From: Chitinophaga sp. YR627
GTDB taxonomy: Bacteria > Bacteroidota > Bacteroidia > Chitinophagales > Chitinophagaceae
Assembly (NCBI RefSeq): GCF_900114995.1
Contig: NZ_FOUX01000002.1
Span: forward strand, 1,426,001 to 1,490,000
Length of the DNA: 64,000 nt
Direction of reading: 5' to 3'
This document shows, in pieces, positions 54,111 to 62,160 of this stretch (the stretch's first letter is position 1; each line of letters starts with the position of its first letter). Position numbers and translations under genes: made by a program. The notes under the pieces were generated by a model. That model made no database searches, was not told where the DNA came from, and was given only the letters and a program-made list of their open reading frames with translations.

Positions 54111-55571
54111 TTATTTTTTACCGTAGGTCACTCCCTGGAAGTTGTCTGTACGGAACGGACTTGCCGGCAAACCGGCGCCGCTGTACAGGTTACCATCCGG
54201 GTTGTCGGCCCAGCTATAACGTACGGCAACAGGTTTTTCCACCTCGCTGCTGGATACAATCACACGGTTACCACTGATGGTTGCCTGTGCCCAATGGAAT
54301 TTCTTGTCGGCACCTGCCACCTCAAAACCTTTCAGGGTAGCTCCATTCTTCATTACAAGCCCGTTATCTGCGTTTTTGAAGGTTAGTGTTATCTTGTTAC
54401 CCGCTACCAGTTTTGACTGGTAAATCGGACCGGAATAGGGTATTTTTTCCCCATACACTTTTGCCCTGGCAATAAGGGACAAACGACGGCCTACTTCCTG
54501 TTTATTTTTAGGGTGAATATCTTTTGCATCTCCGATATCCACAGCCGTAGCCATACCGGTATTAGGCAGTGACAGCGTCATTAACTGCGCTTCTCTTAAC
54601 TCTGCCCAGTCAGATTCAACAGGTTGTGCCTGTTTGTCTTTAAAGTTGGCCAGTTGTACGAAATAGAACGGGAAATCACCGTTATGCCACTGTTTACGCC
54701 AGTCTTTGATCATGGTTGGGAATACCTCACGATACTGGTAAGCTCTTTCTGCATTACCTTCTCCCTGGTACCAGATAACACCGCGAAAAGCGTATGGCAG
54801 CAGCGGATGGATCATGGCGTTATAAAGCAGGGTGGCTTTATTCGGATTGGAGGGAGCTAAAGGCGTCGGCAGATTTTCAAACGCTTTCACTGTATCTGCG
54901 AATGCCGGGATCTTTTTTATAGATTCCCCACTTGTCCACGCTTCCGCAACAGTTCCACCCCAGGAAGTGTGGATAACTCCCACGGGTATGTGTTCATGTG
55001 TATAGACCTCACGGGCAAAGAAATACCCTACGGAAGAAAATTCCGGAATGCTCTGTGGCGTACATGCCTGCCAGCCGCCATCCCATGGATTTACATCTTC
55101 CAGTGGCGCCGTGCTGGTGGTGTGTTTCAGCTGGAACAAACGGATCTCCGGATAATTGGCGACAGCAATCTCCTGTTCATGATTGAGGATCTTACCCCAT
55201 CCTTTGAGGGGCATTTCCATATTGGATTGTCCGGATGCGATCCATACTTCACCTACCAGAATGTTGTCCAGTTTTATGGTATTATGACCGGTAATGGTCA
55301 TTGCATACGGTCCTCCGGCCTGCTGTGCGGGGAGTTGTACTTTCCATTTGCCATCAGCAGCAGCGACGGTCCTGTAAACACCGTTACGAAAAGAAACGGT
55401 CACTTTTTCTCCCTTATCAGCCCATCCCCAGATATTCAAAGGTTTATTACGCTGTAACACCATATTGCTACCGACCAAAGCGGGCAAACGAACATCTGCA
55501 AAGCTATTTAAGATAAGTGTGCATGATAGTACCCCGGTGAGCAGGGGCTTGAGTAACGTGGTCAGTTGCAT
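54111..55571 (-). CDS. sialate O-acetylesterase (SGNH hydrolase)
   Basis: 486 residues with a signal peptide (MQLTTLLKPLLTGVLSCTLI, cleavage near SFA). The SGNH block I serine lies in VGEVWIASGQSNMEMPLKGW, and other blocks are WGGTVAEAWTSGESIKKIP, VIWYQGEGNAERAYQY and DIHPKNKQEVGRRLSLIARA (Asp/His). It would remove acetyl groups from sialic acids or other acetylated sugars in the periplasm. C-terminal beta-sandwich follows. A single gene, not part of the mannan locus by strand spacing. Confidence 0.92.
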   Translation of the reverse strand: MQLTTLLKPLLTGVLSCTLILNSFADVRLPALVGSNMVLQRNKPLNIWGWADKGEKVTVSFRNGVYRTVAAADGKWKVQLPAQQAGGPYAMTITGHNTIKLDNILVGEVWIASGQSNMEMPLKGWGKILNHEQEIAVANYPEIRLFQLKHTTSTAPLEDVNPWDGGWQACTPQSIPEFSSVGYFFAREVYTHEHIPVGVIHTSWGGTVAEAWTSGESIKKIPAFADTVKAFENLPTPLAPSNPNKATLLYNAMIHPLLPYAFRGVIWYQGEGNAERAYQYREVFPTMIKDWRKQWHNGDFPFYFVQLANFKDKQAQPVESDWAELREAQLMTLSLPNTGMATAVDIGDAKDIHPKNKQEVGRRLSLIARAKVYGEKIPYSGPIYQSKLVAGNKITLTFKNADNGLVMKNGATLKGFEVAGADKKFHWAQATISGNRVIVSSSEVEKPVAVRYSWADNPDGNLYSGAGLPASPFRTDNFQGVTYGKK

Positions 55572-55733
55572 GAATCAAGAGTTTTTTCTACTCGTCAAGA
55601 TACAAAATGGGGAATAGATGCACAACCCCTTCTCTGCAAAGTATCCTATATAGTGGCTTTTGATGCCTTTTTCACCGGACAAATTTAGTTTGGCACGAAA
55701 TTTTTATATGAGTCTGCATAAAACGATACAACT

Positions 55734-55973
55734 ATGATAAACGGTATTATCACTTTAGATTTCGATATCAAAGCCCTGCACTATCTGCAAAGCAACAGCC
55801 GTTCTATCAAAGCTACTGCAGGCGCTAACAGTAGCATGGATATTGCATCTGTTGCTTATCAATATTATCAGTCGACAACAAATCATCCGGATATAATACT
55901 GGAAGACGAAGAAGAGGTGAACAGATTCAAACACGTCGCACGCCGCTTCTTTAGTGAGTTCAGTCAGAACTAA
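55734..55973 (+). CDS. small protein of unknown function
   Basis: 79 residues with no signal peptide or membrane helix: MINGIITLDFDIKALHYLQS, then a short variable stretch and an acidic region (ILEDEEEVNRFKHVARRF). I recognise no family. The transcript would continue directly into the CATYCATT array (55979-56184) and stop at the terminator at 56203-56223, so the repeats form its 3' untranslated region. Confidence 0.55.
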   Translation: MINGIITLDFDIKALHYLQSNSRSIKATAGANSSMDIASVAYQYYQSTTNHPDIILEDEEEVNRFKHVARRFFSEFSQN

Positions 55974-55978
55974 TTTTT

Positions 55979-56184
55979 CATCCATTCGCCCCCCAAACTC
56001 ATCCATCGCCCCTTTTTCATTCATTACCCCATCATCCATTGTTAATTTCATCCATTTAACTCCAGGCATTCATTGTTTGCCCCCCGGATATTTCATTCAT
56101 TGTGCGTCCCTGAATTCATTGTACTCCAAATAAGCATTCATTGTACCCAAGGCAAGCATCCATTATAAACCTCATACATCCATT
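55979..56184. repeat. array of eleven CATYCATT motifs
   Basis: The octamer CATCCATT or CATTCATT (one CATCCATC, one AATTCATT) starts at 55979, 56000, 56018, 56033, 56049, 56067, 56094, 56113, 56135, 56157 and 56177, giving steps of 15-27 bases, about two helical turns. The sequences between are not conserved, though C-rich runs (CGCCCC, TGCCCCCC) recur. No CRISPR-like repeat is present. It begins just after the stop of the 79-residue gene and ends before a terminator. Confidence 0.85.
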
Positions 56185-56202
56185 ACCCAAAAAGTAGAAG
56201 AG

Positions 56203-56233
56203 CCCGCAAGTAATGCTTGCGGGTTCTTTTTTT
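56203..56233 (+). terminator. terminator after the CATYCATT array
   Basis: CCCGCAAG (56203-56210) and CTTGCGGG (56216-56223) form a perfect 8-bp stem with a five-base loop, followed by TTC and a run of T on the plus strand. Confidence 0.9.
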
Positions 56234-56369
56234 ATTGAAAATTAAGCATTGGCGTATTACGGATTTCTATGTCTATAAGCCCCTGCAATCCATGATGAGC
56301 GGAGCTTACAGTTGAAATAAACTAATATTTCCGGAAAACTTTGACAGTACTATTATCTTAATAAGACGG

Positions 56370-56423
56370 CTTCACTCTTCGTTAGACTTACGCTAAAAGA
56401 GGTAAGTCTAACGAAGAGTAAAG
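56370..56423. repeat. 22-bp nearly perfect inverted repeat
   Basis: The arm at 56370-56391 (CTTCACTCTTCG, then TTAGACTTAC) and that at 56402-56423 are complementary except for one base, with a ten-base loop. No T-run follows, and no gene lies within 130 bases. Confidence 0.9.
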
Positions 56424-56713
56424 TATATCTGACTATTATCTGAAATTGCTTTGCGTGGGACCTATATAAAAAGGTAAAGGTCGTCAAGAATGACAACCCT
56501 TTCTAACCATATCCTAATAAAAACCAAGTTCTTCACGCCGGATGCCGAAACAGCATACAGCATTAATATTTTGAATAAGATAATTCTTCCAGTAAATTTT
56601 TAATAGGGAAAGGGGACCTTTTTTACGGTATAGGACAGTAGGAGTGATTTGCTGACGAAGTGTTTATTTTTTCGTTGCTGATACAAATATATAACCGCCC
56701 CGCAAATTCTTTT

Positions 56714-56731
56714 GTAGTAGTATTACTACAC
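56714..56731. repeat. operator-like palindrome TGTAGTA-GTAT-TACTACA
   Basis: Seven-base perfect arms around four bases. It sits just before the terminator of the following minus-strand gene, with no start codon nearby on the plus strand. A binding-site role is not demonstrated. Confidence 0.4.
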
Positions 56732-56738
56732 TTAAAAA

Positions 56739-56780
56739 AGTGTGGGGCGCTCTTCTTGTAAAAGAGCCACCCCACATACT
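56739..56780 (-). terminator. terminator of the DUF4965-type gene
   Basis: AGTGTGGGG plus GCTCTT (56739-56754) pairs with AAGAGC plus CCCCACATACT (56762-56780) as a long stem with small internal loops. On the minus strand a run of T follows. Confidence 0.85.
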
Positions 56781-56801
56781 TTCAGCCGAATGGCTTTATA
56801 A

Positions 56802-59255
56802 TTATTTTTTGATAGTGGTGCCTAATAATGGCATAAAATAGCCACCTACTACACTCCTTGCCTGGAATCCGACCATCTTACCATCTTCGGTTTCATGCCA
56901 GTCACTGATCGGTACACGGGACGTTGTTTCCTGTGCATACTTATATAAAGGATCAATGAATGCAGAGAAGTCAGCAGGACTATCTGCCAGTGTTGCTGTC
57001 CAGATGATCCAGTCAGATTTAGTGTAATTTTTACGGCTATCCAGCGGCAGTCCGTATGCTAACTGACGGGTGAGATAATATTTAATCTCTTTCTGGTAAA
57101 CGGATTTCGGGAACAGATCCAGTCCGAGTACTTTATCCCATACCAGGTTGTATTTCTGGCTCCAGGAACCTTTGTTTTCAAATGCCAGTGTATAGTGATC
57201 ACCATCATCCGCGAGCTGCATCCATTTAGGCACCATGTCTTTTGCTGCCTTTCTGTATTTCTCCGCAGTAACCTTATCCCCCAGCATATCAGCCAGCATA
57301 GCATAAGAACCAAGACCAACGATCGCTTTAACAGAGAGGTTGGCGTTTCTCGCCAGGTGACCTGCGAAGTCATCTGTACACAGTTGATTAGCCGGATCAA
57401 AACCTTCTTTCAGCAGGTATTCTGCCCATGTTGTCAGCGTTTTCCAATGTTGCTTTGCATAGTTAGCATTGCCTTCTGCTTTTGCGATCGCCGCTGTCAG
57501 AATGATCATATTACCGGATTCTTCTACCGGCATGCCTTCACCATATGCCTGGCCATTCGCCAGTGGATATGTACCCAGGTCATGTGCCGCATAAGGCTGT
57601 GTATATTTTCCACTTTCACTGAAATAGAATATGCCAGTTAGCATACCTTTCATCAAATCTGGATTATATATCAGGTACAATGGTGCAGAAGGATAAGTAA
57701 CATCTACTGTATTGATACAGCCGTTACTGAAGTTTTCTTTGGACAGGAACAGGATCTCTCCCTGCGGACTCTTTACCAGCTTGTGTGCAGAAATACTCTG
57801 GCGATAACCGAGTACGCACAGTTTTGCGTATTTCTCACCACCGGCTTTTTTAGTGTCTTCATACAGTTCTTTGTCAAACGCATTGCAGCGGCCGATGATC
57901 GCCGCATATTCATCCTGCGCTTTCTTCAGTTCTTTTTCGATCGTGTAACTATCATCTTTTTTCCACCATGGTCTCAGATTGGTATTGAAATACTGAATAG
58001 CATACAGATCATCATATCCCAGCAGGAATACCTGTTCTTTTTCTGTACCATCCACTTTACCCAGTGATACCGTTGTGTTCAGCACCAGCTGTGTGCCTTT
58101 ATCAACTTTCGGCGTTTTTCCTTTACCGGCAAATGCGCCAACAGCTACACCTTCTCCGGTGACAAACTGCTTCGCACCAGCAGACTGTGGAACAGCTACA
58201 TAAAGATATCCCCAGTCAATACGCAGGTCATCACCTCTCTTTGCCAGTACAGGTTGTGCCACCGTACCGGTTTTCAGGATAGATAAACCTTCGCTGTTAT
58301 ATTGCTGTGCAGTCACTTCCTGTGCCGGTGTATTTACAGCCAGGTCAGAAGAAGCACCGAAGTATACTTCCACTTTATGTTTACTGCCGTCGTTTGCTTT
58401 TACCTTATAAGAGATATAAGAAACAGGACGGGACATCAGGTCCAGGTCCTTCATCAGCAGCGGAGATGTAAAGGTCAGTTTTACATCTACTTTTCCACAG
58501 GTGAAATTGTAGGCTGTCTGCGTAGCAGTCAGTTCCACATTTTTCTGTTCTGCGAGCTTTACTTTATCTGCCCATTTGTCTTTGAGTTCAGTCACGATAC
58601 CACCATCAAGGTAAGCGCCGCCCCTGGTATTGGTACAATGCATGGCCAGTACATTGGTGCCTTTACGCAGTTTCTTTCTTACTTCATCTTTGATGGGGAA
58701 ATAGGACATATGATTTAACCATCCCACGTAACTGTAGATCAGTTCTCCGTTAAGATAAACTTCCGCATTGTCATCGTGATTGATCTTGAGCAGCAGGTTA
58801 TCCACATTGGTATCATCCACGTTGAATGTCCTGCGTACCCATACGTCATCAGAAAACCAGGGAGTTCCTGCTGTTTTCCTTTCTTTTTCGAAAGGTGCTT
58901 TACCAGTTTTCCAGTCGGCATCACTAAATGCGGGATCTTCCCATCCTTTAGCAGGCGCTGTTTCTGTATAACGTACCTCATAAGGTGCAGCATCAGCGGT
59001 CGCTGCCAGCTGCCTGTACAAATGTCCCGGTGCGCCAAGCACACGGTAAATAACGCCATCTACCTTTACAAACCCCGTCAGGGATTGTTCCGTACCGGTC
59101 CAGTGACGGGTAGCAGATGCGTTCAGATTGTCGGTTGCCGACCATACGCTGAAATACGGATCATGTGTGATCAGCGGATAGGCAGGCGCCTGTTGTTGCT
59201 GCGCATACAGCTGCTGTGACAGCAGTACGGCTGCAATACCAAAAATTCTCTTCAT
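56802..59255 (-). CDS. glutaminase-A-like protein (DUF4964/DUF5127/DUF4965/DUF1793 architecture)
   Basis: 817 residues with a signal peptide (MKRIFGIAAVLLSQQLYA-Q). From the N-terminus it matches the DUF4964 start (PAYPLITHDPYFSVWSATDN), then a beta-sandwich insertion (DDVWVRRTFNVDDTNVDNLL), a DUF5127-type middle and an (alpha/alpha)6 C-terminal part (YRQSISAHKLVKSPQGEILF, LYKYAQETTSRVPISDWHET). Fungal relatives are called glutaminase A. In Bacteroidota the substrate is unproven and a glycosidase is equally possible. It is a single secreted protein with its own terminator. Confidence 0.88.
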   Translation of the reverse strand: MKRIFGIAAVLLSQQLYAQQQQAPAYPLITHDPYFSVWSATDNLNASATRHWTGTEQSLTGFVKVDGVIYRVLGAPGHLYRQLAATADAAPYEVRYTETAPAKGWEDPAFSDADWKTGKAPFEKERKTAGTPWFSDDVWVRRTFNVDDTNVDNLLLKINHDDNAEVYLNGELIYSYVGWLNHMSYFPIKDEVRKKLRKGTNVLAMHCTNTRGGAYLDGGIVTELKDKWADKVKLAEQKNVELTATQTAYNFTCGKVDVKLTFTSPLLMKDLDLMSRPVSYISYKVKANDGSKHKVEVYFGASSDLAVNTPAQEVTAQQYNSEGLSILKTGTVAQPVLAKRGDDLRIDWGYLYVAVPQSAGAKQFVTGEGVAVGAFAGKGKTPKVDKGTQLVLNTTVSLGKVDGTEKEQVFLLGYDDLYAIQYFNTNLRPWWKKDDSYTIEKELKKAQDEYAAIIGRCNAFDKELYEDTKKAGGEKYAKLCVLGYRQSISAHKLVKSPQGEILFLSKENFSNGCINTVDVTYPSAPLYLIYNPDLMKGMLTGIFYFSESGKYTQPYAAHDLGTYPLANGQAYGEGMPVEESGNMIILTAAIAKAEGNANYAKQHWKTLTTWAEYLLKEGFDPANQLCTDDFAGHLARNANLSVKAIVGLGSYAMLADMLGDKVTAEKYRKAAKDMVPKWMQLADDGDHYTLAFENKGSWSQKYNLVWDKVLGLDLFPKSVYQKEIKYYLTRQLAYGLPLDSRKNYTKSDWIIWTATLADSPADFSAFIDPLYKYAQETTSRVPISDWHETEDGKMVGFQARSVVGGYFMPLLGTTIKK

Positions 59256-59470
59256 GATTTGTGGAGCTTTATGTAAGAGTTATTGAATACGTGGAAATGC
59301 GCCACCCCTTCTGCCGTATCAGCAGAATTGCAGAGACTCATAGACCTGTTTTAAAATGATACCCGTGGATTAAATCAACAGCACCGAACATTCTTCCGCT
59401 GCTGAAAAATAGAAATTATTTTATTTGAAACGTAGTTTTTACGCTTATTTTTTCTGAGGGGGATACCGGA

Positions 59471-60628
59471 TCAGACCCTTACCCGGGAAGCCGCACTGGT
59501 AACAGGGCTTTTTTTAACTTTCTTGTTTCTTCTGCCCCACCATATATAGATACCTGTTACCGGCAGACTGGCACAGATCAGACCAGCCATAAAAACAATG
59601 ATCTTTCCTGGCAGGCCCAATATCGCGCCTACGTGGATATCATAGTTCATATCCCTAAGCTTGTTGGCAAAGCTGGCTTTGGCATATTCGCCGGTATAAG
59701 GTCCCTCGGCCGGGAGTATGGCCAGGGTATTGCGGTCGAAATAATAGTTATCAGACTTATAATAAGTACCGGGACGGTAGTTCACAGACGCAGCAATCGA
59801 TTCAGATGTACCTGTCGCAAAACCGATATTGATACCAGCACCCTGTGGCGCTTTTGCCAGCAGTTGTTGCCAGACCTGATCTTCCGGGATACTGTATTGT
59901 GCCGGCTTCGTTGTATCTGACAGCGGCGCTGCATATGGCGGCAGTGCTTTTCCGCCGGAAGTTGCATAATATAATCCCTTGCTGAACCATTCAAAACCCC
60001 ATACCAGCCCGGTGGTAGCAATCAGCAATCCTATCACCAGTATATAAAATCCGAGTACGTTATGCAGGTCGTAGTTGATCCTTCTCCACTTTGCGTCCCA
60101 TTTGATACTGAAACGCTGACGGGCCGCTGCCTTATTCTTTGGCCACCATAATATCAGACCGGAAATCAGCATGACTACAAATATCAATGTCACAGATGCT
60201 ACTACCGGCTGGCCGATCGTTGGCGGTAACCAGAGGTAATAATGTCCGTGTAATATAAAATGGAAAAAGTCGCCTTCTTCGCTCCATACCTTGATCACTT
60301 TGCCGGTGTAAGGGTTCAGGAAGACCTGGTAGTAATAGTCCGGATCGGCGCCGTAGAACATCACGGAAGCGCTTTTATCCTTCCCTGGGTAGTTGATGCC
60401 GTTTGGCTGTTTGTCTTTGATTTCTTTTACTGCAATTGCTTTTAGCGTGGACGGTGGTAGCGGGTTGATACCAGGCCTGCTCTCCGTGTACATGTACGGC
60501 TTGGTCAGGCTTTCAATTTCCTGCTGGAACGCGAGGATACAGCCGGTGATGGCTATCATGAAAACGCCGATGCCGGAAATAAAGCCCAGCCAGAGGTGGA
60601 CCTTACCAATGAGTTTTTTTACAGTCAT
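59471..60628 (-). CDS. PepSY-associated transmembrane protein
   Basis: The start at 60628 (MTVKKLIGKVHLWLGFISGI) gives 385 residues. Four membrane helices include IGVFMIAITGCILAFQQEIE, SVTLIFVVMLISGLILWWPK, LGFYILVIGLLIATTGLVWG and GKIIVFMAGLICASLPVTGI, with periplasmic PepSY regions between. The HLWLG start and WWGRRNK end are typical of iron-uptake-linked PepSY_TM proteins such as those reducing ferric siderophores, but no siderophore receptor is adjacent. An ATG 12 bases upstream is rejected. Confidence 0.88.
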   Translation of the reverse strand: MTVKKLIGKVHLWLGFISGIGVFMIAITGCILAFQQEIESLTKPYMYTESRPGINPLPPSTLKAIAVKEIKDKQPNGINYPGKDKSASVMFYGADPDYYYQVFLNPYTGKVIKVWSEEGDFFHFILHGHYYLWLPPTIGQPVVASVTLIFVVMLISGLILWWPKNKAAARQRFSIKWDAKWRRINYDLHNVLGFYILVIGLLIATTGLVWGFEWFSKGLYYATSGGKALPPYAAPLSDTTKPAQYSIPEDQVWQQLLAKAPQGAGINIGFATGTSESIAASVNYRPGTYYKSDNYYFDRNTLAILPAEGPYTGEYAKASFANKLRDMNYDIHVGAILGLPGKIIVFMAGLICASLPVTGIYIWWGRRNKKVKKSPVTSAASRVRV

Positions 60629-60920
60629 ATGCAATTGCAATTGCTTTCGTTCGAAGGTTGTGGTTAAAGATGCGATAAATAGCAGGGAATGTTTGCTCGA
60701 AACGGGAATTTTTGTTTTAGCGGATCTCCTGGGATACCGCGGTTTCAGTCTGGGACCACAGGCTGTAGTTCTTTGAAGTTCCTTGCTATGGGGCGGGGGG
60801 GAGAGTTGGGCGGTGGGGGTTGATTAAACCCCTGGTTGCAGGGGCTCGGCATACTTCTAAGAACTAAGGCCAGTGGTCTCCAGCTGAAAACCGCTGTGGG
60901 AAATGTTATCAAAACTGAAA
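60629..60920. other. GC-rich spacer with G-rich strand and small hairpin
   Basis: No gene is visible. It contains the G-run segment 60790-60819 (listed separately) and a perfect CCCCTG-GTTG-CAGGGG hairpin at 60827-60842. The promoter of the PepSY gene should be here but is not evident. Confidence 0.5.
60790..60819 (+). other. G-rich tract able to form a G-quadruplex
   Basis: GGGG-C-GGGGGGG-AGAGTT-GGG-C-GGT-GGGGG offers four runs of three or more G with short loops on the plus strand. It lies upstream of the PepSY gene and could block a polymerase or control that promoter. This rests on sequence only. Confidence 0.5.
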
Positions 60921-60957
60921 AACGGCCGGACGATGTGGGAGGCATCATCTGACCGTT
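60921..60957 (-). terminator. terminator of the GH105-type gene
   Basis: AACGGCCGGACGATG (60921-60935) and CATCATCTGACCGTT (60943-60957) pair over 15 positions with one mismatch and wobbles. On the minus strand a TTTCAGTTTT stretch follows. Confidence 0.75.
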
Positions 60958-60989
60958 CTTATGAAAGAGGTTATAAGACTATCTGGCCG

Positions 60990-62129
60990 CTATTTACTTT
61001 TATAAATTTCCGAGCCGGCGAGGAGGAAGCAGCCCAAACCGTAGTCTTCGAAATCGGGAATTTTGTCGTAGGTGACAGGTTGGCCGTCGGAAGGTTGTTT
61101 TCCGGTGCTCTGGACGTAACCGAGCATACCGTTGTCGCGTACGCATTCTTTGGTGAGGGCATTCCAAGCTTTGGTGATGGCGGGCTGGTAGGTTTTCTTG
61201 TCAAGATAGCCTTTGCGTACGCCCCAGGCCATACCGTATACAAAGAGGGAGGTACCGGTCAGTTCCTTACCGCCGAAATTGGTGGGGTCATGGAGACTGG
61301 CATTCCAGAAGCCGTCAGGACGCTGGAGCTTGAGAATGGCAGCTGACATGTCTTTGAAGTCCTGTAGGAAGAGCTTGTAGTAGGGAGAGCTTTGGGGGAG
61401 GTGTTCCATCGTTCTAAGCAGGGCGGCCAGTACCCAGCCATTGCCACGGCTCCAGTAACAGTTGCCGCCATTGGGTTCTTTGTAAGGAGGTACGAAGTCT
61501 TTATCACGCCACCAGAGGTGTTCCTGTTGGTTGTACAGCCCTTCTGTACCATGCTTGTATTTGGTATAGGCATACATCTCATACATGCGGTGATAATAGG
61601 CCGTGTCATTATAGAGCTTACCCAGACGCGCCATCACGGGCATAGCCATCTGGATGGCATCTATCCAGTCCCAGTCATCGATCACATCGGTGTGCAGCAT
61701 GGTATCGATGGAAGCCTTGATATCGTGGATACGGTTTTCGTGTTGTTTTTTATCGAGGAGGTAAAGATCGATATAGGTTTGTCCGCAGGCCTGGTTATCA
61801 GCGTTGCGGGTTATAATACCGCCGCGGAGGCCCCAGTTATGCTTATCACCCCATTGTACTGCATAGTCGTAATAACTTTGCTGCGGATCGATCTGGTGGA
61901 GGGCCATCAGACCTTCGTAATAGACCGCCCTTGTCCAGATGTGAGAGGGCCAGGTCTTTTTCAATACAATGTCTTTGCCGGCATCCGGCCATTTCTCCAT
62001 AAAATAACGGTTAGCGAGGGTCAGGGTTTTGAGGGTCTCCTTTTTGGGCGGCAGCGCCTGCTGTGCCTGTACCGGCAGATAACCGGCGATACCCAGCAAA
62101 GCTGCTGCTGCGAAAAGATGCATCTTCAT
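60990..62129 (-). CDS. GH105/GH88-type unsaturated glucuronyl or rhamnogalacturonyl hydrolase
   Basis: 379 residues with a signal peptide (MKMHLFAAAALLGIAGYLPV, cleavage near QAQ). The (alpha/alpha)6 barrel shows family patterns: WTRAVYYEGLMALHQIDPQQ, CGQTYIDLYLLDKKQHENRI, DWDWIDAIQMAMPVMARLGK (catalytic Asp region), NCYWSRGNGWVLAALLRTME and GGKELTGTSLFVYGMAWGV. It would cleave the unsaturated uronic acid left by pectin lyases. It lies 31 bases after the large glycosidase gene on the same strand, so the two probably form one operon. Confidence 0.92.
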   Translation of the reverse strand: MKMHLFAAAALLGIAGYLPVQAQQALPPKKETLKTLTLANRYFMEKWPDAGKDIVLKKTWPSHIWTRAVYYEGLMALHQIDPQQSYYDYAVQWGDKHNWGLRGGIITRNADNQACGQTYIDLYLLDKKQHENRIHDIKASIDTMLHTDVIDDWDWIDAIQMAMPVMARLGKLYNDTAYYHRMYEMYAYTKYKHGTEGLYNQQEHLWWRDKDFVPPYKEPNGGNCYWSRGNGWVLAALLRTMEHLPQSSPYYKLFLQDFKDMSAAILKLQRPDGFWNASLHDPTNFGGKELTGTSLFVYGMAWGVRKGYLDKKTYQPAITKAWNALTKECVRDNGMLGYVQSTGKQPSDGQPVTYDKIPDFEDYGLGCFLLAGSEIYKSK

Positions 62130-62160
62130 TGTATATAGTTTTTACGTGGATGGATCAACA

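Noticed and set aside
55691..55706. TGGCAC-like sigma-54 promoter upstream of the 79-residue gene
   Set aside because: TGGCAC fits the -24 element, but the -12 position reads TTTTT and lacks the essential GC.
55979..56184. CRISPR array
   Set aside because: The repeated unit is only eight bases, spacing is irregular, and no cas genes are present.
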